Assembly: GCA_963696665.1 (NCBI GenBank)
Contig: CAVOLE010000040.1
Location: 1-64,000, forward strand
Length of the DNA: 64,000 nt
Source: Roseiarcus sp963696665
Lineage (GTDB): Bacteria; Pseudomonadota; Alphaproteobacteria; Rhizobiales; Beijerinckiaceae
Reading direction: 5' to 3'
Translations under genes and position numbers: made by a program
Part shown: one piece after another, positions 8,755-16,931 of the stretch
How positions within the stretch are numbered: the stretch's first letter is position 1
Layout: every line of letters starts with the position of its first letter
The notes under the pieces: model-generated
The model's database searches: none
Seen by the model: the letters and a program-made list of their open reading frames with translations, nothing else
Told to the model about the DNA's origin: nothing

Positions 8755-8811
8755 TTGTTCACGAACAACCCTGCCTGAACCTCGCCGCAGAATGTTCACT
8801 GTTTGTTCACA
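8755..8811 (-). promoter_or_regulatory. Candidate LuxR operator repeats upstream of luxI
   Basis: A perfect 14-base palindrome TTGTTCACGAACAA (8755-8768) lies 59 bases before the luxI start. Two further TGTTCAC half sites follow at 8793-8799 and 8804-8810. Three copies of one heptamer upstream of an autoinducer synthase fit binding of the cognate LuxR, although the arrangement is not the classic 20-base lux box. Autoregulation is inferred from position. Confidence 0.55.
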
Positions 8812-8937
8812 ATGCAAAAAAGAGAAACGGGAGTCAACGCTGCCGCGCCTTGCGTTGCGGCTTTCGAAAGGTTTGGTTAACCAGGAAAATGGAAATGCGC
8901 CTCAGGCCCTGACTCCCGAGCCGGACGAGATTTTGCA

Positions 8938-8982
8938 GGGCGGCGTCGCTGACGCCGCCCTGGCCGGGTCATCGACCCGGCC
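8938..8982. repeat. Two adjacent perfect stem-loops
   Basis: GGGCGGCGTC-gct-GACGCCGCCC (8938-8960) is followed after one base by GGCCGGGTC-atc-GACCCGGCC (8962-8982). Both stems are perfect (10 and 9 bp) with 3-base loops. There is no T-run on either strand, so they are not ordinary intrinsic terminators. The second resembles the GGCCGGG palindromes dispersed in Rhizobiales genomes. Confidence 0.75.
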
Positions 8983-9082
8983 CTACAGGGCGCTCCCCGT
9001 CGCGACCGCGGCGGAAAAAAGCCGATCGCCCATTGCGCTTCCAGCCTCAACGAGGGTCGAAACAGCGAAAAACGAAAGGAAT

Positions 9083-9231
9083 GTTTCGCATGGCGAAACG
9101 AAACGTTTCGCACCGCCGTCGTAAGTCATTGAAATCCTTATTAGCGCTGAATCAGTGATTTCGCGTGATCGTTTGTTTTCAATGACTTAACTGTCTTTTC
9201 GTTTCGCCGGTTTCGCGCATGCGCCGTTTCG
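9083..9231. repeat. GTTTCGC heptamer cluster around a 13-bp inverted repeat
   Basis: GTTTCGC or its complement occurs at 9083-9089, 9093-9099, 9105-9111, 9201-9207 and 9210-9216, with a GTTTCG at 9226-9231. Between the two groups, TAAGTCATTGAAA (9122-9134) pairs with TTTCAATGACTTA (9177-9189). The pattern suggests a binding array for a dimeric protein or a non-autonomous element; I cannot assign it. Confidence 0.7.
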
Positions 9232-9611
9232 AACGAAAAGCCTCGGGTTCAGAACCGTGAATCCGATCGATCTGGCCGGGTTTCTAGGCCGTTGGCGTCC
9301 AGGGCGGCTTGACTGCGGGCGCTTGGGGCTGGGTGGGACATAAGGTCTCGGCTATGGCGCAATCCGACATGATAGCCGATATTTCGTAAATATGAAGTTT
9401 TTGTTCTAATTTTCAGATGCGGGCGCTTATAGCCTTAGCTGTCGAACAACTCCGTTGCCGGCGCCCCGGCAGGCCCGATAACCATGGCCGGCTTGATTTG
9501 GCCCTCCGCGCCGCGCCGTCTCAATGACAAATCTGACATTCGCCACCGCCCGCGCAAAAGCTTCTAGAAACGAGCCGTTTCCGTCGGCCTGCGATTCAAT
9601 GCGGCTAACAA

Positions 9612-9640
9612 GTGGATGGCCGGGACAAGGCCGGCCAGAC
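9612..9640. repeat. Rhizobiales-type extragenic palindrome (REP-like)
   Basis: The sequence TGGATGGCCGGGACAAGGCC continuing into GGCC belongs to a familiar extragenic palindrome in alphaproteobacteria. Its opposite strand spells the recurrent spurious peptide GLAGLVPAIH. It lies directly beyond the metF stop and could form a stem in the transcript end. Confidence 0.6.
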
Positions 9641-10582
9641 CTATGCTACAGCCCCCGCCGCAACCGGAGGCGCCTCGCGCTCGGCGCGGACGGCCGGCAA
9701 TGGCTTGGCGCGCAGCCCGACCAGATGGCAGATCGCGAACACGAGATCGGCGCGGTTCATGGTGTAGAAGTGCAATTCCTGGACGCCATGGTCGATGAGA
9801 TCGATCACCTGCTCGGCGCACACGGCCGCCGCAACCAGGCGGCGCGTCGCGGGATCGTCCTCGAGGCCGTCAAAACGGTCGGCGAGCCATTGCGGCACGC
9901 TCGCCCCCGCCCTTCGGGCAAAATTGGCGGTCTGCTTGAAATTCTGCACCGGAAAAATGCCGGGCACGATCGGAACGTTGAGGCCGGCGGCCGCGGCGAC
10001 GTCGAGAAAGCGAAAGTAAGCCGAATTGTCGAAAAAGAACTGAGTGATGGCGCGCGTCGCCCCGGCGTCGACCTTCTGCCTCAGGATCTCGATGTCATGC
10101 AGCAATGTCGGACTTTGCGGATGGCGCTCCGGATAGGTTCCGACCGACACCTCGAAGCCCATCTCGTTGGCGTCCGCAACGAGTTCGGCCGTCGATCGAT
10201 ATCCGTCCGGAGCCGTTTCGTAAGGAGCGTCGAACCCGGTCGGCGGATCGCCGCGCAACGCGACGATGTGGCGCACGCCGGCCGAATGATAGTCGCGAAG
10301 GGTCTGGCGGATTTCATCGCAGGCGGCGCCGACGCATGTGAGATGCGCCGCAGGCTTCATCGTCGTCTCGCGCGCCAGGCGCTCGACCAGCGCGTGGGTG
10401 CGCTCTCGGGTCGAGCCGCCGGCGCCGTAAGTGACCGAGACGAAGGCGGGACCGAGCGGCTCGAGCCGGGTCGCCGCCTCCCACAAGTTCGCCTCCATAT
10501 CCGCCGTCTTCGGCGGGAAAAACTCGAAAGAGACATGAACCTGCGCCCCGGCGCGGCTCAGCGGAAGGGGTTTCTGAGCCAT
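9641..10582 (-). CDS. metF: Methylenetetrahydrofolate reductase
   Basis: The 313-residue FAD enzyme reduces 5,10-methylene-THF to 5-methyl-THF for methionine synthesis. Recognisable segments are VSFEFFPPKT near the N-terminus, FVSVTYGAGGSTRERT, LRGDPP and the C-terminal region ELHFYTMNRADL. The ATG overlaps the stop of the upstream ArsR-methyltransferase gene (TGATG), so the two form an operon and are probably translationally coupled. Co-transcription with a SAM/SAH-type regulator fits control of the methionine cycle. Confidence 0.95.
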   Translation of the reverse strand: MAQKPLPLSRAGAQVHVSFEFFPPKTADMEANLWEAATRLEPLGPAFVSVTYGAGGSTRERTHALVERLARETTMKPAAHLTCVGAACDEIRQTLRDYHSAGVRHIVALRGDPPTGFDAPYETAPDGYRSTAELVADANEMGFEVSVGTYPERHPQSPTLLHDIEILRQKVDAGATRAITQFFFDNSAYFRFLDVAAAAGLNVPIVPGIFPVQNFKQTANFARRAGASVPQWLADRFDGLEDDPATRRLVAAAVCAEQVIDLIDHGVQELHFYTMNRADLVFAICHLVGLRAKPLPAVRAEREAPPVAAGAVA

Positions 10583-11595
10583 CAGGCGAACTCCAAGTCG
10601 CTCTTTGGGAAATCGTCGGAAATGACGCGCGGATCCTCGGCCATCCATAGCATGACTGTCAGCTTGCCGGTCTCGCCCTTGGCCGGCGGAATGCGCTCCA
10701 CGCGAATGCCGGTCAGACCCGCCTCAACGAGATAGTTCTCGATCTCGTCGACCGCGAAGCCGAGCCGGCGATGCGCGAATTCGTCGCGCAGGAATTCCTG
10801 GTCGTGTGCGTCGAAGTCAACCACGACGAGCCGCCCGCCCGGCGCCAGAGCCCGCGCAGCTTCGGCGAGCGCGCGGGCGGGATCGTCGAGGAAGTGCAGC
10901 ACCTGGTGGATGATCACGAGGTCATAGCCGCCGCGCTCGACCGGCGGAGCATAGATGTCGCCCTGGCGCAGGGAAACGTTCCGGAGACCCGTCTGATCGA
11001 TGTGGGCGCGCGCCAGCGCCAGCATGGCCGCGCTCTGGTCGACGCCGACCGCGCGCGCGGCGCGCGGAGCGAGAAGGTCGAGCATGCGCCCGGTGCCCGT
11101 GCCGAGATCGAGCAGATTGCGGAATGGCTTTTCCCCGATCATGGCGACGAGCGCCGCTTCGACCCGCTCCTCCGGCGCATGGAGCGCCCGGATCTGATCC
11201 CAATCGGCGGCGCGCGTTGCGAAATAGGCCGCCGCCTGCTTGCGCCGGGCCTCGCGCGCAATGTCGAGGCGGACGCGGTCGGCGTTCACGATGGGATCCG
11301 CCGGATCGAGACGGCGCAGCCATTCGCGGGCCAGCGCCCCGCCCGGCTCGGCGAGGCGGAAGAAAGCCCAGGCGCCCTCGCGCTGCCGCGCAGCGAGACC
11401 CGCCTCGACCAGCAGCCTAAGATGGCGGGAGACGCGCGGCTGCGACTGGCCGAGAATGGCGACGAGCTCGCTCACGGTGAGTTCGGCGGCTTCCAACAGG
11501 TAGAGGATGCGCAGCCGCGTCTCCTCGCCGGCGGCCTCGAGGCTTGTCAAGAGAGCGCGGAAGGCGAGCGGCGGAAGCCTTCGATCATCAGACAT
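10582..11595 (-). CDS. ArsR-type regulator fused to a SAM-dependent methyltransferase (SahR-like)
   Basis: Residues about 10-95 form an ArsR winged helix (ETRLRILYLLEAAELTVSELV, split as ETRLRILYLL and ELTVSELVAIL, then SQPRVSRHLRLLVEAG). Residues about 150-280 form a class I methyltransferase with LLDLGTGTGRMLDLLA as the SAM site. Fusions of this type next to metF/metH are thought to sense S-adenosylhomocysteine or SAM and repress methionine-cycle genes. No metal-binding Cys cluster typical of arsenic sensors is seen. The start MSDDRRLPP lies inside an inverted repeat, so the protein probably represses itself and metF. A start four residues earlier (MLMSDD via the next ATG) is possible. Confidence 0.85.
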   Translation of the reverse strand: MSDDRRLPPLAFRALLTSLEAAGEETRLRILYLLEAAELTVSELVAILGQSQPRVSRHLRLLVEAGLAARQREGAWAFFRLAEPGGALAREWLRRLDPADPIVNADRVRLDIAREARRKQAAAYFATRAADWDQIRALHAPEERVEAALVAMIGEKPFRNLLDLGTGTGRMLDLLAPRAARAVGVDQSAAMLALARAHIDQTGLRNVSLRQGDIYAPPVERGGYDLVIIHQVLHFLDDPARALAEAARALAPGGRLVVVDFDAHDQEFLRDEFAHRRLGFAVDEIENYLVEAGLTGIRVERIPPAKGETGKLTVMLWMAEDPRVISDDFPKSDLEFA

Positions 11596-11614
11596 AAGCA
11601 TATCTTTATGTCTG
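11589..11614. promoter_or_regulatory. Inverted-repeat operator over the start of the ArsR-methyltransferase gene
   Basis: CAGACATAA and TTATGTCTG form 9-base arms around an 8-base centre that itself contains ATAT. The start codon of the regulator lies within the left arm. Binding here would block both transcription and initiation, so autorepression is the natural reading. Confidence 0.7.
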
Positions 11615-11721
11615 ATTTTGAAGTGAGTCAAGTCAGATGGCGGCCATTACGCCAGGGCGCTTGGCATTTGGATGGCGCCCGCGATTGCGCCATAGCCTCG
11701 GCCGAGTGGGCTTCGATCGGC

Positions 11722-11931
11722 CTAAGCGTCGTTCAGCGCTTCAAGGTCCTTTTTGATCGCAGTCAGATCGGGATCGGATGCGAAGATCTTGAGATCGCTG
11801 CGACGAACGCCTTTTCGCCGCCACTCGCTCATTTTGGCTATCGCCTCGCCTCGGACAAAGCTGCCGAACTCAGGACAGAAACGGCCGTCCCGGCGAACGG
11901 CTAGGGTCCAGAAGCGTTGTCTGACTGCCAT
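11722..11931 (-). CDS. Hypothetical small protein
   Basis: An open frame of 69 residues (MAVRQRFWTLAVRRDGRF to LTAIKKDLEALNDA) has a basic N-terminal part and an amphipathic C-terminal helix. It overlaps the end of the next small gene by 62 bases. No family is recognised and no signal or membrane segment is present. A shorter start at MSEWRRKGV would remove the overlap. Coding status is uncertain. Confidence 0.4.
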   Translation of the reverse strand: MAVRQRFWTLAVRRDGRFCPEFGSFVRGEAIAKMSEWRRKGVRRSDLKIFASDPDLTAIKKDLEALNDA

Positions 11932-12133
11932 ATTCGCTCATCGAAGCCGGCGCGCCACATTCGAGCGCAGAGAAGCAAGAAGCGCAAAGGGTTTTGGGCG
12001 GAACCAGCCGGACGGGGCATTTGCAACGCTCGCAAGCTGTCAAAACGCTTTTGCGCTGAATGTCCTGAAAGAAGGCCCGCTCCTCTGGCCCGTCGATGTC
12101 CCAGAAGCCGAAATTATCTTCGTACGCGCCCAT
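11870..12133 (-). CDS. Hypothetical small Cys-rich protein
   Basis: The 87-residue product starts MGAYEDNFGFWDIDGPEERA and carries a putative zinc site: CERCKCP, then CASC about 18 residues later. No family is recognised. The acidic N-terminus and Cys pattern look like a real small zinc-ribbon protein rather than an antisense shadow. It lies on the same strand as the neighbouring small genes, divergent from rlmB. Confidence 0.5.
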   Translation of the reverse strand: MGAYEDNFGFWDIDGPEERAFFQDIQRKSVLTACERCKCPVRLVPPKTLCASCFSALECGAPASMSEYGSQTTLLDPSRSPGRPFLS

Positions 12134-12194
12134 GGGCCGCCCCCTATGTTCGGTAACCTTGGGGTAAAACCAACCGGCTTGTCTGTGATCAAGG

Positions 12195-12446
12195 TCACAC
12201 ACCTCGCAACAACTCTGCGACGATGAGATCGTTCCGCGATATGTCCACGCCGGTCCCCACGGTCCGCGCGCGCTCAAAGCGCGCAACGCTGGCTGGCCTA
12301 CGCCCGGCGTCCGACCGCGCCGAGGGGCAAGCGTCGAGGCCAATCAGCAAGGCCAAAGTCGCGGCGACCAGAATCATGGTCAGCGCGGATCCGGAAAAGA
12401 TGTCGCCGCGAACGGTGAGCCCGAAGATGGCGACCGGAGCGATCAT
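12195..12446 (-). CDS. Hypothetical single-pass small membrane protein
   Basis: The 83-residue frame (start MIAPVAIFGLTVRGDIFSG) holds one hydrophobic segment (ALTMILVAATLALLIGLDA) and a basic tail. A GGAAGG motif sits just before the ATG. No family is recognised. It lies divergent to rlmB with a 112-base gap. Moderate composition evidence only. Confidence 0.4.
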   Translation of the reverse strand: MIAPVAIFGLTVRGDIFSGSALTMILVAATLALLIGLDACPSARSDAGRRPASVARFERARTVGTGVDISRNDLIVAELLRGV

Positions 12447-12558
12447 TCGCCTTCCAGCCTGCACTTGCCGCGCAGATCGCCGTTTGCAATGGGAACTATG
12501 GCGCGCTGTCGTGGCGAACCGCCGCCGCTTTGACCGATGCGCAGGGGGGCGCCAGCCG

Positions 12559-13428
12559 ATGACCCGCAAACGTGACCGTCGCTCAAGTCCGCCTTCGTTC
12601 GGACCGCGCACATCGCCGCCCGCCGCAAGTCAGAAGAGCGAGCCGGGCGCCAAGGCGGAGCGGGCGCCCGCGCGCTCGGGCCCACGCGATCGTCCGGGCG
12701 AGCGAAGGGAGGCCAGGGTTTCTCTCATCTACGGCTTTCACAGCGTGGTGGCGGCGCTCAAAGCCCCGCGGCGCGAGCTTATTCGTCTCTACGCCACGGC
12801 CGCCGCGGCGGAGCGACTTGGCGCAGAAATCGCCGCGCGCGGGCTCGAGACCAGGATCATGGGGCCTGAGGAAATTTCCGCGCGCGCGCCGCGCGAAGCC
12901 GTTCATCAGGGGCTCTTGCTCGAGGCGCGGCCGCTCGCGCCGATCGATATCGCGGATTTGCCCGCGAACGGTCTCGTGCTGGTTCTTGATCAGATCACGG
13001 ACCCGCACAACGTCGGCGCGATTCTGCGCACCGCCGCCGCCTTCGCCGTCGACGCGCTTGTCACCACCGAACGCCACTCGCCCGAGCTTGCCGGCGCGCT
13101 GGCGAAGTCGGCTTCCGGCGGGCTCGAGCACGTGCCGATTTGCAGCGTCCCCAACCTGGCGCGGGCGCTGGCCGAGATGGGGGACATGGGCTATTGGCGG
13201 ATCGGGCTCGATTCCGAGGCGGAAATCCAGCTGACAGATGAACCGCTGTCGCGACCGCTGGCGTTGGTGCTCGGCGCCGAGGACAAGGGGTTAAGAAGGT
13301 TGACGCGGGAGCGATGCGACCGTCTGGCCCGTCTCGATCTTCCCGGCGCGATCAGGAGCCTCAATGTCTCCAACGCCTGCGCCATTGCGCTCGCGCTCGT
13401 CCATGAGCGCATTTCCGTCCAGGCTTAA
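12559..13428 (+). CDS. rlmB: 23S rRNA (guanosine-2'-O-)-methyltransferase RlmB (TrmH/SpoU family)
   Basis: The 289-residue protein has a basic, disordered N-terminus of about 50 residues, then the substrate-binding domain (LIYGFHSVVAALKAPRR) and the SPOUT knot domain. The three SpoU motifs are clear: LDQITDPHNVGAILRTAAAF, LVLGAEDKGLRRL and SLNVSNACAIALAL. It methylates the ribose of G2251 (E. coli numbering) in the peptidyl-transferase loop. The start at 12559 is the first ATG that gives a sensible N-terminus. The gene converges with mltG. Confidence 0.92.
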   Translation: MTRKRDRRSSPPSFGPRTSPPAASQKSEPGAKAERAPARSGPRDRPGERREARVSLIYGFHSVVAALKAPRRELIRLYATAAAAERLGAEIAARGLETRIMGPEEISARAPREAVHQGLLLEARPLAPIDIADLPANGLVLVLDQITDPHNVGAILRTAAAFAVDALVTTERHSPELAGALAKSASGGLEHVPICSVPNLARALAEMGDMGYWRIGLDSEAEIQLTDEPLSRPLALVLGAEDKGLRRLTRERCDRLARLDLPGAIRSLNVSNACAIALALVHERISVQA

Positions 13429-13456
13429 CCGAAGGAGGCGGCGACTGCCGGCCCCC

Positions 13457-15367
13457 TCACTTCTGCAACGCATCCGCCGGCACGACTTTCGCGTAACTTA
13501 AATCGTAGGTCTTATTGAGCAGGGGGTCGAGCGGAGTGCCTTCAGAAGCGTCGTAGATGCGCGGGCGCCCCGAAGCAGTCGCCGGCTGCGCAGCCTGCGC
13601 AGGCGCGGCGCCAGCACTGTCGATCGCAACGTTGGAAACCAGCGTCGGTGTTCCATATTTCGCTTCGCGCGCCTTCTGATCCGCGAGCATGGCCGGTGAG
13701 AGCGGAGCGGAGGCGATCGGCCCTCCTCCGACCGTTTCCGGCGGGTCGTCATTCCCGAACGCGAGGCCTTCCGCTGGCCCGTCGTTGACGCCGGCGACGA
13801 CGGCGCCCGATTCCTCGAGCGTTTTCACGCCTGGGGAGGCAAGCGACGCCAGCGCCGCATCCTCGGCGTTCCGATCCGCGCCGATTTTGCTGAGACGGGC
13901 GAGAACCGAGGCCGGCGCCTGTCCCTGCGCCGGCGCGACGAGCTCGCCAAACAGCCCTGATGACGAAGGAGAAGAAGCGACAGAGCTTCCCTCTCTGCTC
14001 GCGGCGCTCTCCGGCGGCCACTCCTTGGCGCCAATGGCGACGCCGCTCGCCGCCCTGATCGATTTGATGGCCGGCGCGACGAGCAACGGTCCATCCTTTA
14101 CGTTCCGCTCGGCGCCGATTTTGCTCAGGCGGGCGAGAATCGAGGCGGGCGCTGCTTGTCTCTCGGCTGGCGCCGCAAGGGCGCCAAACTGCGCCGGATC
14201 GACTGGGTCGATCGAACCGCGAATTGCCGGCGTCACGTCCGGCGCGAGCTTGTCTTTGACGTCCTTTTCGATCTGGCGCCAGCGGGCGACATTCTTCTGA
14301 TGCTGATCCCAAGTTTCGGCGAACGCATGCCCTCCGGTTCCGTCGGCGACGAAATAGAGGTCCTTGCTACGCGCAGGCTTGGCGACGGCTTCCAGCGCGG
14401 CCTTGCCCGGGTTGCAGATCGGCCCCGGCGGCAGGCCGTCAATGATGTAGGTGTTATAGGGCGTCGACTGATTGAGGTCGGCTCTCGTGATGCTGCGGCC
14501 GAGCGTGCCTTTGCCTTGGGCCAGGCCATAGACGATGGTCGGGTCGGAATCGAGCCGCATGTGCTTGTCGAGTTGATTGATGAACACTCCGGCGACGCGC
14601 GGCCGCTCGTCGGGCTTGCCCGTCTCCTTCTCGACGATCGAGGCCAGGGTCACCATTTCCCAAGGCGACCTGATCGGCAAATCCGGCGAGCGGCTCTTCC
14701 AAATGTTCTCGACCGTCTTCGCTTGAATCTTCGCCATGCGCGAGAGAATCGACTGCCGCGTGTCGCCGCGTTCGAAATAATAGGTGTCGGGCATCAGCGA
14801 ACCCTCGCGTGGGACCTCTCTGACGTCGCCGGTCAAAACGGCGTCCTCGCGAAGCCGGTCAACGACCTGTTCACTGGTCAGACCCTCGGGAACGGTAAGC
14901 TTGTATCGAACCACGCGGTGCGCAAGGAGCTCATTCTCGACGTCGTTCATGCTCACGCTCGCCTTGAACGCGTATTCGCCACGCTTCAGGGCGCCGCGAT
15001 TGCCGTCGAGCAGCGTGAGAACGTTGAACCACATCGCGCTGTCGATGACGCCCGCGCGCTCGAGCTGATCAGCGATGCTGGCGCCGGCGTCCTCCCGCTC
15101 GATCATGACCACCTTGTCCTCGGTCAGGGGTCCAGGGCTCCGTGCTTCCTTCATGAGCCAAGCGAGCGCGCCGACCGTCGCCAGCGCTCCGAGAAGGACG
15201 AAAGTGAGCAGCCCGCTCAGGCTCGACAGACCGATCCGGCGCGGCTTGCGCGGCGGTCGGGGCGGCGGCGGAGCCGGATCGTTCAGCGTGGGTTTGGTTG
15301 CACGGCCAAACAGGCTCACGCGCGGCCGAGGGGCGTCTCCGTCGCCGGAATCGTGATCTCCGCTCAT
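13457..15367 (-). CDS. mltG: Endolytic murein transglycosylase MltG (YceG-like), long C-terminal tail
   Basis: The 636-residue protein has a cytoplasmic basic N-terminus, one transmembrane helix (LLTFVLLGALATVGALAWLM) and the YceG domain to about residue 390, including the catalytic-Glu segment IVEKETGKPDERPRVAGVF and GKAALEAVAKPARS. It cuts nascent glycan strands at the inner membrane and ends polymerisation. The family is usually 330-420 residues; here a roughly 230-residue tail follows with two imperfect repeats of ASxLARLSKIGAxRN. The gene lies downstream of fabF on the same strand, a common alphaproteobacterial order. Confidence 0.92.
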   Translation of the reverse strand: MSGDHDSGDGDAPRPRVSLFGRATKPTLNDPAPPPPRPPRKPRRIGLSSLSGLLTFVLLGALATVGALAWLMKEARSPGPLTEDKVVMIEREDAGASIADQLERAGVIDSAMWFNVLTLLDGNRGALKRGEYAFKASVSMNDVENELLAHRVVRYKLTVPEGLTSEQVVDRLREDAVLTGDVREVPREGSLMPDTYYFERGDTRQSILSRMAKIQAKTVENIWKSRSPDLPIRSPWEMVTLASIVEKETGKPDERPRVAGVFINQLDKHMRLDSDPTIVYGLAQGKGTLGRSITRADLNQSTPYNTYIIDGLPPGPICNPGKAALEAVAKPARSKDLYFVADGTGGHAFAETWDQHQKNVARWRQIEKDVKDKLAPDVTPAIRGSIDPVDPAQFGALAAPAERQAAPASILARLSKIGAERNVKDGPLLVAPAIKSIRAASGVAIGAKEWPPESAASREGSSVASSPSSSGLFGELVAPAQGQAPASVLARLSKIGADRNAEDAALASLASPGVKTLEESGAVVAGVNDGPAEGLAFGNDDPPETVGGGPIASAPLSPAMLADQKAREAKYGTPTLVSNVAIDSAGAAPAQAAQPATASGRPRIYDASEGTPLDPLLNKTYDLSYAKVVPADALQK

Positions 15368-15509
15368 ATCCGTCGCCGCTTCGCCTTCCGCCGCTGATGC
15401 CGCAGTTCAAATCCCGCGCGAGGCTCAAGCCACCGGACGCGGGCTTGGGCTTAAGCTTAGCCGACCGTGCGCCGCGGGGAAACACCCAATCGCCTTGGGC
15501 CCGCGCCGC

Positions 15510-16778
15510 TCAGTTCAGCGCATGGAAGACGAGCGAGGCGTTTGTGCCGCCGAAGCCGAAGGAGTTGGATAGCGCCGCCTGAATCGGCCGCTTGCGCGGC
15601 ACATGCGGCGCAAGATCGATCGCGGTCTCCACCGAGGGATTGTCAAGATTGAGCGTCGGCGGCGCGATCTGGTCGCGGATGGTGAGGATGCAGAAGATCG
15701 CCTCCACCGCTCCCGCCGCGCCGAGGAGATGGCCGGTCGACGACTTTGTCGAGGACATCGTCGTCTTGGCGGCGGAATTGCCGAGCAGGCGCTCGACCGC
15801 GCGCAGTTCGATTTCGTCGCCGACCTGCGTCGAAGTGCCGTGCGCATTGACGTAGTCGATCTCCGAAGGGGAGATCTCCGCGCGCTTGAGCGCCGCGCTC
15901 ATGGCGCGAAAGGCGCCGTCGCCGTCGGGCGCGGGCGCGGTGATGTGATAGGCGTCGCTCGACAGGCCGTAGCCGGTCAGTTCGGCGTAGATTCGAGCGC
16001 CGCGGGCCTTGGCGTGCTCGAGTTCCTCAAGCACCACGCATCCGGCCCCTTCGCCCATCACGAACCCGTCGCGATCGCGATCGTAAGGCCGCGAGGCTTG
16101 CGTCGGGCTGTCGTTGAAGCTGGTCGACAAGGCGCGGCAGGCGCAGAAGCCCGCGAGCGCCAGCCGGTTGACCGCCGATTTGGCGCCGCCAGCGACCATC
16201 ACATTGGCGTCGCCCAGGGCGATCAGCCGTCCGGCGTCGCCAATCGCGTGCGCGCCGGTCGAGCAGGCGGTGACGACAGCGGTGTTCGGGCCCTTGAGAT
16301 TGTGAGCGATTGAAACCTGTCCGCTCAACAGGTTGATGAGCCTTCCCGGAATGAAGAACGGCGAGATCCGGCGCGGTCCTTTTTCGTGCAAGGTGACGGA
16401 GGCGTCGTAAATGCCGCCGAGCCCCCCGATTCCCGAGCCAAACAGAACCCCGGTCTCGATCTCCTCCTCGTAGGACTGGGGGCTCCAGCCTGCGTCGCGC
16501 AGGGCCTGGGTCGCGGCGCTCATGCCGTAGATGATGAAGTCGTCGACGCGGCGCTGCTCCTTGGGGTCCATCCAGTCGTCGGGGTTGAAGGCGTCCGGAG
16601 CGTCGGCGCGCGGGACTTGGGCGGCGACTTTGCAGGGGAGGTCGGAAACGTCAAAGTTCTCGATCCGCGCTATTCCCGACTCGCTGGCGAGAAGCCGGCG
16701 CCAAGTCGCCTCCACCCCGCAAGCGATCGGGGACACCATGCCAAGACCTGTAACGACGACCCGCCTCAATTGTCCCAT
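15510..16778 (-). CDS. fabF: Beta-ketoacyl-ACP synthase II
   Basis: The 422-residue condensing enzyme elongates acyl-ACP with malonyl-ACP. The catalytic triad is visible: Cys in VVTACSTGAHAIGDAGR, His in NAHGTSTQVGD and His in SSTKSSTGHLLGAAG. The start MGQLRRVVVTGLGMVSP matches the family N-terminus; a longer frame upstream has no such match. It follows acpP on the same strand with a hairpin between them, and mltG follows it. Confidence 0.96.
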   Translation of the reverse strand: MGQLRRVVVTGLGMVSPIACGVEATWRRLLASESGIARIENFDVSDLPCKVAAQVPRADAPDAFNPDDWMDPKEQRRVDDFIIYGMSAATQALRDAGWSPQSYEEEIETGVLFGSGIGGLGGIYDASVTLHEKGPRRISPFFIPGRLINLLSGQVSIAHNLKGPNTAVVTACSTGAHAIGDAGRLIALGDANVMVAGGAKSAVNRLALAGFCACRALSTSFNDSPTQASRPYDRDRDGFVMGEGAGCVVLEELEHAKARGARIYAELTGYGLSSDAYHITAPAPDGDGAFRAMSAALKRAEISPSEIDYVNAHGTSTQVGDEIELRAVERLLGNSAAKTTMSSTKSSTGHLLGAAGAVEAIFCILTIRDQIAPPTLNLDNPSVETAIDLAPHVPRKRPIQAALSNSFGFGGTNASLVFHALN

Positions 16779-16847
16779 GCTTGTAACTCTAACGGTTCCC
16801 GTTCGCGCGCCTTGGCGCCGATTGCAGCGCGGCGTCCAATACAATTA

Positions 16848-16870
16848 GGGCCGGACGCGACGCCCGGCCC
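16848..16870 (-). terminator. Hairpin between acpP and fabF
   Basis: GGGCCGG and CCGGCCC form a perfect 7-bp stem around a 9-base loop in the gap between acpP and fabF. No strong T-run follows. It may attenuate read-through so that acpP mRNA exceeds fabF mRNA, which is common for acyl carrier protein genes, or it may stabilise the acpP 3' end. Confidence 0.5.
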
Positions 16871-16931
16871 GCACTCAAGGAAAAAAGTGCCTCAACGATG
16901 GCTGGCCAGACCAGTTCGGCGCGTTGCACAC

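Larger units (their letters stand above)
8812..9640. other. Gene-free region between luxI and metF
   Basis: I find no convincing gene in these roughly 830 bases. They contain a pair of adjacent hairpins (8938-8982), a cluster of GTTTCGC heptamers around a 13-base inverted repeat (9083-9231), an AT-richer segment (9380-9415) and a Rhizobiales-type extragenic palindrome near 9612-9640. Open frames here are short and lack plausible composition. Confidence 0.6.

Noticed and set aside
9083..9231. CRISPR-like array
   Set aside because: The repeats are 7 bases, unevenly spaced and in both orientations, and no cas gene is nearby.
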